DNA of 64,000 bases from Rhodococcus sovatensis. GTDB taxonomy: Bacteria; Actinomycetota; Actinomycetes; Mycobacteriales; Mycobacteriaceae. A model generated the notes under the pieces. That model did not search any database and was not told the origin of the DNA. It saw nothing but the letters and a program-made list of their open reading frames with translations. The position numbers and the translations under genes are program-made. The first letter of the stretch is position 1, and every line of letters starts with the position of its first letter. The stretch is from contig NZ_CP147846.1 of NCBI RefSeq assembly GCF_037327425.1, positions 1,054,001-1,118,000 on the forward strand, read 5' to 3'. Positions 41,497 to 50,260 of the stretch are shown piece after piece.

Positions 41497-42702
41497 TCAG
41501 CGGAAGGGACGCAGTACTCGGCGCGCTATGGACCACCGAAGAACTTCCGACGGGCCCTCGTAGATGCGGAAAGCGCGTGCCTCGACGAGGAACCGGGCGA
41601 CGAGGTGGTCTTCACACACGCCGAGCCCCCCGTGGAGCTGGACCGATCGATCGAGAATTCGCCACACGGCTTCCGAGACGAATGTTTTTGCGATGGAGGC
41701 GCTGTGGCGGGCTCCGGAGGAGTCGGCACCCTCGATGTCGATGATCTCCGCAGCTCGTCGGATCAGACCGCGTGAAGCTTCGATATCGATCTCGCTGTCG
41801 GCGACATGGGCTTGCGCCATTCCGTGGTCAGCGATCGGAACACCGAAGGACGAACGGCCGACAATGTGGCGGGCAGCCATTTCATGAGCCCGCACGGCCA
41901 GGCCGAGCCAATTCATGCAGAAGACCAAACGTGACGGTGCCAACCGAACTCCGGCGTATTGCAGGCCTTTTCCTTCTTCGCCGAGCACTGCATCCGCGGA
42001 GACCTCGCACTCGGAGAACTGCACCTCGCAGTGCCCGCCCGGGATGCTGTGGTCGAGGGTAGGCATACGTCGTCCGACGTGCAGACCCGGGTTGTCCTGG
42101 TCGACCAGGAACATAGTCGGACCGCTCGGAGTCGCGGCCATGACGATGGTGAAGGCCGCCCCCGCGGCTCCCGTCGTGAAGTGTTTGGCACCGTCGATCA
42201 CCCAGCCCGATCCGGAGCGGCGTGCCGTGGTCCGCAACATGGCCGGATCGGAGCCCGTCCCGGGAGCCGGTTCGGTCATCGCAATGGACGAGCGGACGTC
42301 TCCGGATGCCAGCGGAGCCAGGTAGCGTGCTCGCTGTTCCGGGGTGCCGGCGTGCTTCAACAAGTGGATGTTGCCGTCGTCGGGAGCAGATGCATTGACC
42401 GACAACGGACCCAACAGGCTCGCGCCCGACGCCTCGAGGACGCGGGCTTGAGTGCGCATGGACAGTTGCAGGCCGCCGTACTCGGTGTCGGACAGGGGGC
42501 CGAAGACGCCGGCGTCCTTCGCCTTGCGTTGCAGTTCGAGACGCATCTCGTCGTCGACTTCGCGGCCGTCGACTACGACCTCACGCTCGACGGGCAGAAC
42601 GTGTTCCTGAATGAAGGCAGCGGTCCTGGTGACCAGCAGATCGACTGTCTCGGGGGTATCGGATCTTTCGATGCGATCGATGTCTCGTTCGACGGTTGTC
42701 AT
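41497..42702 (-). CDS. Acyl-CoA dehydrogenase
   Basis: A 401-residue flavoenzyme of the acyl-CoA dehydrogenase family, introducing an alpha-beta double bond in an acyl-CoA. It has SSIAMTEPAPGTGSD, WVIDGAKHFTTGA, HSIPGGHCEVQFSE, and the C-terminal QLHGGLGVCEDHLVARF. The catalytic Glu is probably in RIYEGPSEVLRWSIAR. An upstream start at 42798 adds 32 Arg-rich residues that overlap the divergent promoter; the ATG at 42702 (MTTVERD) is more likely. It leads a three-gene operon and is divergent from an iron-sulfur reductase gene. Confidence 0.9.
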   Translation of the reverse strand: MTTVERDIDRIERSDTPETVDLLVTRTAAFIQEHVLPVEREVVVDGREVDDEMRLELQRKAKDAGVFGPLSDTEYGGLQLSMRTQARVLEASGASLLGPLSVNASAPDDGNIHLLKHAGTPEQRARYLAPLASGDVRSSIAMTEPAPGTGSDPAMLRTTARRSGSGWVIDGAKHFTTGAAGAAFTIVMAATPSGPTMFLVDQDNPGLHVGRRMPTLDHSIPGGHCEVQFSECEVSADAVLGEEGKGLQYAGVRLAPSRLVFCMNWLGLAVRAHEMAARHIVGRSSFGVPIADHGMAQAHVADSEIDIEASRGLIRRAAEIIDIEGADSSGARHSASIAKTFVSEAVWRILDRSVQLHGGLGVCEDHLVARFLVEARAFRIYEGPSEVLRWSIARRVLRPFR

Positions 42703-42851
42703 GACGTCCAGTGTCGTTCGGCGGGTCGTGCGCGCGGGGCCGCGATAGGCGACGCCGATCGCACGACATCGATGGGACCCACGGTGTGCGGCGGCCACGG
42801 TATTCCCCGAGCCTGGAGCGTGCGAGACGTCCCCGATCGAAGGAGCGCAGA

Positions 42852-43793
42852 GTGTTGGAAGCCGGTATGTTCACCGTGGTGGTCGTCGGGCGTTCGGACG
42901 TTGCCGCGGAGGTCATCTCACTCGAACTTGCGTTACCTGACGACGGTGACTTGCCCGATTGGAGTGCTGGCGCGCACATAGACGTCGGTGTCGGTGTCGA
43001 TGACGTCCGGCAATACTCGCTGTGTGGGTCGCCGGCTGAGCAGTCACGGTGGCGCATCGGAGTTCTCCGCGAACCGAACGGCCGAGGTGGGTCGGCCTAC
43101 CTCCACGAATCTGCGCAGCTCGGATCCACCCTCGAGGTCTCTCTGCCGCGCAACAACTTTCCTCTCGTCGACGCGTCGGCATACGTGTTCGTGGCGGGTG
43201 GCATCGGAATCACTCCGATCCTTCCGATGATCGCCGCCGCAGAGTGTGGCGGTGCGGAGTGGAAGCTGTACTACGGGGGGCGTACCCGCGCCTCCATGGC
43301 GTTCGTCGACGAACTCGCCGCGTACGGAGACAGAGTCGCGATACTCCCGCAGGACGAAGCCGGGATGCTGCCGCTCGCCGACATTGCTCGGGTCGCCGAT
43401 TCCGAGACCAGCGTGTACTGCTGCGGACCGGAGCCGTTGCTCGCGGCGGCAGAGCAACACGGTATCGGTTCGCTGCACGTGGAACGGTTCGCGCCACGCC
43501 CCATTGTTGCCGAGGAACCCGACACCGCATTCGATGTTCGACTTCTGAGCACGGGGGACGTGATTCGTGTTGGCTCCGGACAGTCGCTCGTGGACGCTCT
43601 CGAACGAGCAGGCGTGTCGGTCGCGACCTCGTGCCGAGAAGGTACCTGCTCGAGTTGCGAGACGAAGGTGGTCAGCGGGAGCCCCATTCACCGGGATTCC
43701 GTCCTGACCGACGAGGAGCGTGAGCGGGGCGAATCGATGATGGTGTGTGTCTCGAGGGCTGCGGCGTCACCGGTGCTCGTGCTGGACCTCTAG
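42852..43793 (+). CDS. Phthalate-dioxygenase-reductase-like flavoprotein with C-terminal [2Fe-2S] domain
   Basis: A 313-residue electron-transfer protein of the PDR/VanB family, passing electrons from NAD(P)H through flavin to a [2Fe-2S] centre. The flavin part has RQYSLCGSP, the nucleotide part has VFVAGGIGITPILPMI and VYCCGPEPLL, and the ferredoxin part has SCREGTCSSCETKV plus a later Cys in MMVCVSRA. The GTG start at 42852 has AGGAG upstream and gives the usual length. It converges on, and overlaps by 27 bp, the FAAL gene. It is a good candidate redox partner for the P450 or desaturase of that operon. Confidence 0.92.
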   Translation: MLEAGMFTVVVVGRSDVAAEVISLELALPDDGDLPDWSAGAHIDVGVGVDDVRQYSLCGSPAEQSRWRIGVLREPNGRGGSAYLHESAQLGSTLEVSLPRNNFPLVDASAYVFVAGGIGITPILPMIAAAECGGAEWKLYYGGRTRASMAFVDELAAYGDRVAILPQDEAGMLPLADIARVADSETSVYCCGPEPLLAAAEQHGIGSLHVERFAPRPIVAEEPDTAFDVRLLSTGDVIRVGSGQSLVDALERAGVSVATSCREGTCSSCETKVVSGSPIHRDSVLTDEERERGESMMVCVSRAAASPVLVLDL

Positions 43794-45410
43794 CACGAAA
43801 TCGCCCCTCAGATAGCGGGCTTTGGCGGCGGCTCGCATCAGCTTGCCGCTGCTGGTCTTCTGCAGTCGCGTGTCCGTCAATACCAGTTCACTCACCGTGA
43901 GTCCGTGCTCGCGCGTCACGGCCTCACGCACCGCAGGCGGGTTCACCTTGTGATCGGTGGACGTTTCCGCAACGATCACCAGCTTGTCGATTCCCTGGGC
44001 GTCTGCAATCGCGAACGCCGCACATGTCAAGGACTTCGGCCCTCCGACGTGGATCCGCACGGTGTTTTCGATGTCATGTGGGTAGTAGTTCTTGCCCCGG
44101 ACGATGATGACGTCCTTGATGCGGCCGACCACGTACAGCTCACCTTCGACGACCGCACCGAGATCGCCCGTGCACAGTTCCTTTCCGGTCTCGCTGTGGC
44201 CCCAGTAGCCAGGGCTCACGTGAGGCCCGGAAACCCGAATCTCGCCGATCATGTTGTCCTCGAGCGACTCGGCCGAGCTCGGATCCACTATGCGGACTTT
44301 TCCGTCGGTAGCGGGTACGCCCGATCCGACGACCGTCCGCGACGGGGCGTCAGCGGCGGGGGTCAATCGGCCGCGTGTGAGTTCGTCGGCGTCGACGGTC
44401 AGCTTTCGTGGGCCGCGGCCCTTCACGCTCCCTGCCACGAACAGTGTCGCTTCGGCCAGCCCGTAGCACGGGTACATCGCGGAGGGACGAAACCCGTAGG
44501 GCGCGAAGGTGGAGACGAAGCGTTCGATCGTGTCTGCACGGATCGGCTCTGCACCGTTGAAGGCAACTTGCCACGAGGCGAGGTCGAGATCGACAGGTAT
44601 CGGGCACCGCTCGGCGTGCGCTACACACGCGTCGAACGCGAAATTGGGTCCTCCGCTCGTGTGTGCCCGATACTTCGACACCGTGAGAGGCCAGAGCAGT
44701 GGGCGGCGTATGAACGTCCACGGCGACATCAAGATACTGGTGGTGCCGAGGTACAGCGGCTGGAGAACGTTGCCGATCAGGCCCTGATCGTGGAACAGCG
44801 GCGCCCAGCCGACGAACGTGGAGTGACGATCGTGGCCGAACGCGGCCGCGATCATGCGCTGGTTGGCGATGAGATTGCGGTGTGTGACGCGAACACCTTT
44901 GGGACGTGACGTGGATCCGGACGTGTATTGGAGGAACGCAGTCGATTCCTGTGCCGGTGGGGCGAATTCCACGTCGCCGCGCTCGGGTGTCTCGTCGACC
45001 GTCATCCATACGAGCTCGCCTGTCACCGCGCCGAGTTCGTCCTCGGTAGCGGATCGCGTCGGCGCGTCGGACAAGACGATCGACGGCGCACAGTCCACTA
45101 CGATGCTGTTCGTGGCATCGTGCGGTCTGCCTGGCCGAGGCGGGTTCACCGGAACAGCGATCACACCCGCATACAGACATCCGAAGTACGCGACGATGAA
45201 ATCGAGACCTGGTCCGAACAGCAACAGAGCGCGTTCTCCTGGCCTGCACTGGGTGCGCAGAGAAATCGCGACGTCCACTGCGCGCCTGTGTAATCGGTGG
45301 TAGGTGAGGACCTCGGCTTCGTCGCCTGTCGTGTCGAGGAACACGTACGCACGAGCGTGGGGGGTGTCGTGAGCCCTCGACCGCAGGATGTCGGTCAGCA
45401 GAGCGGTCAC
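43767..45410 (-). CDS. Fatty-acyl-AMP ligase (FAAL)
   Basis: A 547-residue FAAL, which activates a free fatty acid as acyl-AMP and hands it to an acyl carrier protein rather than CoA. The FAAL flavour is clear: FLQYTSGSTSRPKGVRVTHRN (A3 motif), FVGWAPLFHDQGLIGNVLQPLYLG, PCYGLAEATLFV, TGDLGAVVEGELYVVGRIKDVIIVRGKNYYPHDIE, and the late Lys in KTSSGKLMR. The GTG start overlaps the thioesterase stop (GTGA). It is the last gene of a six-gene operon whose free-standing ACP is the obvious acceptor. Confidence 0.94.
   Translation of the reverse strand: MTALLTDILRSRAHDTPHARAYVFLDTTGDEAEVLTYHRLHRRAVDVAISLRTQCRPGERALLLFGPGLDFIVAYFGCLYAGVIAVPVNPPRPGRPHDATNSIVVDCAPSIVLSDAPTRSATEDELGAVTGELVWMTVDETPERGDVEFAPPAQESTAFLQYTSGSTSRPKGVRVTHRNLIANQRMIAAAFGHDRHSTFVGWAPLFHDQGLIGNVLQPLYLGTTSILMSPWTFIRRPLLWPLTVSKYRAHTSGGPNFAFDACVAHAERCPIPVDLDLASWQVAFNGAEPIRADTIERFVSTFAPYGFRPSAMYPCYGLAEATLFVAGSVKGRGPRKLTVDADELTRGRLTPAADAPSRTVVGSGVPATDGKVRIVDPSSAESLEDNMIGEIRVSGPHVSPGYWGHSETGKELCTGDLGAVVEGELYVVGRIKDVIIVRGKNYYPHDIENTVRIHVGGPKSLTCAAFAIADAQGIDKLVIVAETSTDHKVNPPAVREAVTREHGLTVSELVLTDTRLQKTSSGKLMRAAAKARYLRGDFVLEVQHEHR
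43777..43798. terminator. Small hairpin in the tail-to-tail overlap of reductase and FAAL genes
   Basis: Perfect 7-bp arms TCGTGCT and AGCACGA surround an 8-nt loop, exactly where the two convergent genes overlap. It may serve as a weak bidirectional terminator. The stem is short and there is no clear T-run, so the call is tentative. Confidence 0.4.
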
Positions 45411-46144
45411 AATGCGTCACCGATGATCGCGGCGATCCTTGTGCGATGATCTTGGTGGAAAAAGTGCCCTCCCGTGAAGGAGTGGGTCGCGAAGGCGTCG
45501 TTCGTGTGGTGGCTCCACGCGGAGATCTCGTCGGGGTCGACAACGGGATCGGCTCGAGCGTGGAATCCTGTTATCGGACAGGATAGCTCGGTATGGTCGC
45601 GGTACGGATACGTCTCGCACACCTCGAGATCGGCCCGACTGACTTTGACGGTGTATCGCAACAACGCAGCGCTTCGCAGCGCTGCGCGCGATGTTCCCCC
45701 CATTTCTTCGAGCGCGTCCACGAACTGAGGTTCTGGCAGTCGGTGGACGGTCCGCCTGCTGGCCGCCAGATGCGGCGCCCGCCTGCCCGAGACGAATAGG
45801 TGGCGCGGCGGCGTGCCGGCGTCGGTGAGGGCACGTGCCAACTCGAACGCGACAAGGGCTCCCATGCTGTGGCCGTACAGCGCAACGGGCCTGTCCACGG
45901 AACGTCCGACCTGCGCCGCGAGTGCTGCCACTATCGTGTGGATGTTGCGTAGCGGTGGTTCCGCTGCGGCGCCTTCTCGTCCCGGAAGCTGGACGGGATG
46001 CGCAGTGATCCAAGCCGGGAATGTCCACCGTGCAAACGACGATGCGCCTGCCCCGGCATGGGGGATGAGTAGAAGGGGCACTGCGGCGCTCGTCGGTGCG
46101 CTGTCGACGATGACCGCAGGGGCGAACCACTGCCGTGCACTCAC
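45407..46144 (-). CDS. Type II thioesterase
   Basis: A 245-residue alpha/beta-hydrolase thioesterase of the kind that serves PKS and NRPS systems in trans. It has LLLIPHAGAGASSFARW near the N-terminus, the nucleophile motif ALYGHSMGALVAFEL, and the C-terminal His in FTGGHFFHQDH. The frame is open to 46297, but the GTG at 46144 overlaps the P450 stop as GTGA and gives the family's normal length. With no condensing enzyme in the operon, it probably releases the modified acyl chain from the ACP, or clears mis-loaded ACP. Confidence 0.92.
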   Translation of the reverse strand: MSARQWFAPAVIVDSAPTSAAVPLLLIPHAGAGASSFARWTFPAWITAHPVQLPGREGAAAEPPLRNIHTIVAALAAQVGRSVDRPVALYGHSMGALVAFELARALTDAGTPPRHLFVSGRRAPHLAASRRTVHRLPEPQFVDALEEMGGTSRAALRSAALLRYTVKVSRADLEVCETYPYRDHTELSCPITGFHARADPVVDPDEISAWSHHTNDAFATHSFTGGHFFHQDHRTRIAAIIGDAL

Positions 46145-47370
46145 AGCGTCACCGGCAAGTGAGCTAGTCCGCGCACAATCGAGCTCTGGGTCTGCCATTG
46201 CTGTGGGCTCACGTCGATTCGTTGTGGGTCGTGCTGCGTGAAGAGCGTCTCGACGGCGATCTCTGCCTGCATCTGCGCCAGAAGGGCACCGAGGCATCGA
46301 TGCATGCCATGTCCGAAGCCGACGTGTGTGGCACCGGTGCGGGTGGGATCGAAGTTCTCGGGCCGGTCGAACACGTCAGGGTCACGATTCGCGGCGCCGA
46401 GGCAGAGCAGCACGTGATCTCCTGCCTGTATGCGGTGGCCGCCGATCTCGGTGTCTACTGTCGCGACGCGTTTGGTCATCTGCAGCGGACTGTCGTAGCG
46501 CACAGACTCGTCGACGATGGCGCGCACGGGCAGCGACCCGGTGCGCAGTGCAGTCACCACGTCCGGACGCGACAGCAGCACGAGGGATGTATTGCCGACG
46601 AGTGCGGTCGTCGTCTCGTTGCCCGCGACGAAACACATGATGCACAGTACGACGATCTCGTCGACACTCAGCTCGTCGGTATCGGTTGTTGCAGTCAGCA
46701 TTCGGCTGATCAAGTCTGTACCGGGGTGGCCGCGGCGCTCGAGGACGACCTGCTGCAAAGCCAGGGTGAACGTGTCGACGACGGCATGGACGCGGTCGAG
46801 ATCAGTCGCTGTCATCAACGTCGGCTCGAGAAGGAAGCGTATGTCGTGCGTCCAGCGGCCGATATCCGGTCGCATCGACGCGGGCAGATCCATCCAATCG
46901 CAGATCACCGTGATGGGAAGGGGAGTTGCATAGTCCGCGATCACGTCGACGGGTGCGCTTGTGCGCACTGCATTCTGCAGCAGGGTCTCCGAAGTGAGGC
47001 GTATGTGCTCGCGCAACGAGGCGATCGCGCGGCCCCCGAAGACTCGATTCGCTAGGTCGCGCAACCGTCGGTGCTCGGGATCGTCGGTGAAAACCAGTGA
47101 TTTCGTACCCATTCGGCGGACGGCAACGGCGTCCTCCCGTCCGTACCGAGCTGCTTGCGCTGAGACCAGCTCAGGGATCAACGCCGCGCTGAACATGTCC
47201 TCGCGCAGCACGTGTCGAACGTCCGAGTGTCGGGTGAGCACCCACATCCCGAGCGTTCGGTGCACCGGGGACTGTGTGCGTAACTGGTCGTAGCAGGGGT
47301 AAGGGTTCCTTCGAAAGGCCGGGGAGAATGGGTTGAACCGGACGGTGCCGGCTCGGGAAACGGATGTCAT
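46141..47370 (-). CDS. Cytochrome P450
   Basis: A soluble bacterial P450 of 409 residues. The I-helix oxygen-binding motif is CFVAGNETTTALVG, the K-helix ExxR is in IVDESVRYDS, and the heme-binding loop is VGFGHGMHRCLGALLAQM with the axial Cys. The ATG at 47370 overlaps the methyltransferase stop (ATGA), which excludes the longer open frame to 47760. In this operon it is expected to oxidise the ACP-bound or released fatty chain. P450s acting on ACP-bound acyl chains are known (for example BioI). Electrons may come from the reductase gene at 42852. Confidence 0.94.
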   Translation of the reverse strand: MTSVSRAGTVRFNPFSPAFRRNPYPCYDQLRTQSPVHRTLGMWVLTRHSDVRHVLREDMFSAALIPELVSAQAARYGREDAVAVRRMGTKSLVFTDDPEHRRLRDLANRVFGGRAIASLREHIRLTSETLLQNAVRTSAPVDVIADYATPLPITVICDWMDLPASMRPDIGRWTHDIRFLLEPTLMTATDLDRVHAVVDTFTLALQQVVLERRGHPGTDLISRMLTATTDTDELSVDEIVVLCIMCFVAGNETTTALVGNTSLVLLSRPDVVTALRTGSLPVRAIVDESVRYDSPLQMTKRVATVDTEIGGHRIQAGDHVLLCLGAANRDPDVFDRPENFDPTRTGATHVGFGHGMHRCLGALLAQMQAEIAVETLFTQHDPQRIDVSPQQWQTQSSIVRGLAHLPVTL

Positions 47371-48221
47371 CGTCGGCTTCCGAAATGCCTGACGTAGGGA
47401 CGAAATACGATGCGTAGCAGCCCGATCTTTCCCATTCTGAATCCCAGCGCCGACATCTTCAGGTAACGCTCGTACCGTTGCACGACGTCGTTGCCGACCA
47501 GTTCGACGGCGCGCGGCCGTTGGGCGCGAAGTCGAGATGCCCACTCTTCGCAGGTCCATGCGTAGTGGGCCCGGTCGTTGCGCAGCCTGACGATCTCGAA
47601 GATTCCCTCGGCGGCAGAGGTGATCTCGACGAGCGTCGGTAGATCGGCGTCGGGAAATATGTCGTTGTTGATGAATGCGTTCGCGTCCGACGGTGACATG
47701 TTGGCGTAGGCGATGGTTTGCAGCGACAGCACTCCTCCGTCGGCGAGCCACCCGGCGCATCGGGTGAAGAACTCTCGATAGATGGCAATCTTGTCGGCAG
47801 GCGAATCGGTCGGCCGGGCGAAGTGCTCGAATGCGCCGATCGACACAATGGCGTCTACCCGCTCCTCCGGCTGGTAGTCGATCCAGTTCTCGGTTCGCAC
47901 CTCGACACCTGGAAGGCTTTGGCCCCGAATGTAGTTCGCTTGCTCTTCACTCAGCGTGAGACCGACGCAACGATCGACGTGATGGCCGAGCGATGCACGC
48001 TCGAGTACGGCGCCCCATCCGCACCCTATGTCCAGGAGGCTGCGGGCCTCATCTGCATCCACGGCGTCGAGATGCCACCTCAGTTTCCGATCCTGGGCCT
48101 GTTCCAGCGTGTCGCCAGGTTCTCGAAGAGCGCACGAGTAGGTCAGTGACGGGTCGAGCCACAGCCGGTAGAACTCGTTGCCGACGTCGTAGTGGTACTT
48201 GATGGCGTCTGCGGTCTCCAC
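47367..48221 (-). CDS. SAM-dependent methyltransferase, cyclopropane/mycolic acid synthase family
   Basis: A 284-residue methyltransferase close in length and motifs to the mycolic acid cyclopropane synthases. It begins with KYHYDVGNEFYRLWLDPSLTYSCAL, the family hallmark. The SAM-binding motif is SLLDIGCGWGAVLERA, followed by VGLTLSEEQANY and DAIVSIGAFEHFA. Such enzymes add a methylene or methyl carbon at a double bond of a long acyl chain; mycobacterial members use ACP-bound chains. I chose the GTG at 48221, one base after the ACP stop, over an ATG at 48260 inside the ACP gene. The desaturase in the operon could provide its double bond. Confidence 0.92.
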   Translation of the reverse strand: METADAIKYHYDVGNEFYRLWLDPSLTYSCALREPGDTLEQAQDRKLRWHLDAVDADEARSLLDIGCGWGAVLERASLGHHVDRCVGLTLSEEQANYIRGQSLPGVEVRTENWIDYQPEERVDAIVSIGAFEHFARPTDSPADKIAIYREFFTRCAGWLADGGVLSLQTIAYANMSPSDANAFINNDIFPDADLPTLVEITSAAEGIFEIVRLRNDRAHYAWTCEEWASRLRAQRPRAVELVGNDVVQRYERYLKMSALGFRMGKIGLLRIVFRPYVRHFGSRR

Positions 48222-48222
48222 G

Positions 48223-48474
48223 TCAGCTCGAATGCTCGAACAGGTATTGCGCGACCGCACCCAGAGTTGGATTCTCGAACAATGCCTCGGGTGGAAGGTC
48301 TATGCCGTAACGAGATTCGATCTCGATCAGCAACGCGACGGCGTGGGCCGAATCGATCCCCAGACGGTCGAACGTAGCGTCGAGCGCAATCGAGTCTGCG
48401 GGTACGTCCAACAGTCCTGCGACGTAGTCTTGGCACCACTGCGCGATGGACTGCTGGTCGAGTATGTCGGTCAT
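48223..48474 (-). CDS. Free-standing acyl carrier protein
   Basis: An 83-residue ACP. The phosphopantetheine attachment Ser lies in RLGIDSAHAVALLIEIE, with the usual four-helix pattern around it and an acidic composition. It sits second in the operon, overlapping the desaturase stop (ATGA) and lying 1 nt before the methyltransferase. It is the likely carrier on which the FAAL-activated fatty acid is desaturated, methylated and oxidised. It needs a phosphopantetheinyl transferase, none of which is in the window. Confidence 0.95.
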   Translation of the reverse strand: MTDILDQQSIAQWCQDYVAGLLDVPADSIALDATFDRLGIDSAHAVALLIEIESRYGIDLPPEALFENPTLGAVAQYLFEHSS

Positions 48475-49439
48475 GACTGTGCTCCTGAGAGTGTTCGGTG
48501 GCGCCTACGTTTGGAGTGTCGACGCTCTCGGGTCGGGATCCCGACGTCGTGGGCCGCGCCGACAAGGGACAAGAACTTGATCAACCAGTACCCGGGGTCG
48601 AGGTGGTACCACTCGAGTCCGAACGACGCGGAGTCGGGGAAAGCATGGTGGTTGTTGTGCCACGACTCTCCGAACGTCGCCAGGGCCAAAACCCCTGCAT
48701 TGCGGCTGTTCTCGCGCGATTCGTATGGACGAGTTCCGAACATGTGCAGGAAGGAGTTGATCGCCCAGACGATGTGTTCGAGGACGAACATCCGTACGAA
48801 CCCGCCCCACAGGAGTCCGCTCACCGCGCCTTGCCAGCTCAGGTGAGCGATCCCGCCGATGGCCGCCGGAATCACCAAACCGAGGACCACCCAGAAGTGG
48901 TAGTGGCGTGAGATACGCATGATGACAGGGTTCTTCAGAAGGTCGGGTGCGTAGTGAACGATGTTCGGGTAATCGTGCCGCCGCATCCAGAGAATGTGCG
49001 AGTGGGCCAGGCCGCGAATCCGTCCGCGAACGCCGGATCCTTCCAGATTCGGTGAATGCGGATCACCCTCGCGGTCGCTGCACTCGTGGTGCCGGCGATG
49101 CAGAGCCACCCAGGAGACGACTGGCCCCTGACCGGCCATCGACCCTGCTACAGCGAGGACCGCGTACACCCACGTGCTTGCTTTGTAGCTGCGGTGCGTG
49201 AACAGCCGGTGGTAGCCGGCGGTGATTCCGAGTCCGGTGACCAGCCACATCGAGAAGAACAACGCGAGTTCGGTGAGGCCGAACGGCTGGACGGCGAGGA
49301 ATCCGACAGCGGCTACGGTACCGACGATCGGGAGGATATCGAAGAGGATGAAGTGGCGACGCTGAAGACGGTGGAGATACGAGTTGCTGACCGTCTTGCG
49401 CCGAGGAGCGGGTCGCCGTTCGCCCTGTAATTCAGTCAT
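48471..49439 (-). CDS. Membrane fatty acid desaturase (acyl-CoA desaturase/JamB-like family)
   Basis: A 322-residue di-iron membrane desaturase. The three histidine boxes are HRLFTHR, HRRHHECSD and HNNHH (SWHNNHHAFPDS), and four hydrophobic segments span the membrane. The family includes delta-9 acyl desaturases and the acetylenases of terminal-alkyne pathways. Leading an operon with its own ACP and FAAL, it probably acts on an ACP-bound acyl chain. One double bond is the conservative expectation; a triple bond is possible. The Arg/His-rich C-terminus is unusual. Confidence 0.93.
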   Translation of the reverse strand: MTELQGERRPAPRRKTVSNSYLHRLQRRHFILFDILPIVGTVAAVGFLAVQPFGLTELALFFSMWLVTGLGITAGYHRLFTHRSYKASTWVYAVLAVAGSMAGQGPVVSWVALHRRHHECSDREGDPHSPNLEGSGVRGRIRGLAHSHILWMRRHDYPNIVHYAPDLLKNPVIMRISRHYHFWVVLGLVIPAAIGGIAHLSWQGAVSGLLWGGFVRMFVLEHIVWAINSFLHMFGTRPYESRENSRNAGVLALATFGESWHNNHHAFPDSASFGLEWYHLDPGYWLIKFLSLVGAAHDVGIPTRERRHSKRRRHRTLSGAQS

Positions 49440-49663
49440 GTCCAGCCTTGGGTCATGTAGAGGTGCCGTCCTGGATCGACGGGTGGAAAGTCGGTGGCGT
49501 TCCCAACCGTAGGAGCGGTGGGCGTTGCCTTCACCTCAGGTGGACGAAGCCGATCGAGGGATCGGATGTCACGATTGCCGTCGAGGTCGGTTGCTCCGTC
49601 AGGGGTGATCGGCCACATCCAGCGGCCTGCGGCACGACGAGGCCCTTGTGTAGCGTTGCCGCC

Positions 49664-50260
49664 GTGAACTCATCCCGCATATCGATGTCCGGTGTACTGG
49701 TAGCCAGTGCTGCGTCGCTCGTTCTCGCTCTCACAGCGTGTGGATCCGAGTCTTCGGCGCCGACGTCCGGATCGGCTGCTCAAACAACGCCTGCGCCCAG
49801 TACCTGCCCCACCGCGGTCCCGGAAGGCGACGGCGAGCCGGAGTGGACACTGTCCGGAACTACCGGGAGCGTCTCGGTCACCGGTTCCACGGAGTCGTCG
49901 GCGCCGCTCGTCGATGTCGAGGCACCGTTTGCGGTGACGGAGACACAGGTCGAGACGTTGCAGGCCGGTACGGGGGAGGTTGTGGCGGACGACGCGGAGG
50001 TCTCGGTCTGCTACATGGGGGTCAACGGTCGTGACGGATCGGTGTTCGACAGCAGCTACGAGCGCGGCGCTCCCGCCGAATTCCCACTGGACGGCGTCGT
50101 GGCAGGGTTCCAGAAGGCAATCGCCGGCCAGACGGTCGGTTCGACAGTCGCCGTCGCAATGAACGCGGCGGACGGATACCCCGACGGTCAACCGCGTGCA
50201 GGCATTCAGGCGGGCGACAGCCTCGTCTTCGCGATCAAGATTCTCGGCGTCACTGGTTGA
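49664..50260 (+). CDS. FKBP-type peptidyl-prolyl isomerase lipoprotein
   Basis: A 198-residue exported lipoprotein. A short signal peptide ends in the lipobox LALTACGS, followed by a Ser/Thr/Ala-rich linker. The C-terminal FKBP domain has VCYMGVNGRDGSVFDSSYERG, FPLDGVVAGFQKAIAGQTVGS and AGIQAGDSLVFAIKILGV. It probably helps fold secreted proteins. The GTG at 49664 places the basic residue and hydrophobic core correctly; the ATG at 49685 is an alternative. The open frame upstream to 49448 lacks coding character. Its end overlaps the convergent NDH-like gene by 11 bp. Confidence 0.9.
   Translation: MNSSRISMSGVLVASAASLVLALTACGSESSAPTSGSAAQTTPAPSTCPTAVPEGDGEPEWTLSGTTGSVSVTGSTESSAPLVDVEAPFAVTETQVETLQAGTGEVVADDAEVSVCYMGVNGRDGSVFDSSYERGAPAEFPLDGVVAGFQKAIAGQTVGSTVAVAMNAADGYPDGQPRAGIQAGDSLVFAIKILGVTG

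Noticed and set aside
43767..49439. Calling the FAAL operon a terminal-alkyne (JamABC-type) cluster
   Set aside because: The trio FAAL-desaturase-ACP fits, but the same desaturase family makes ordinary double bonds, and the methyltransferase suggests the double bond is used for cyclopropanation or methylation. The alkyne remains a possibility only.
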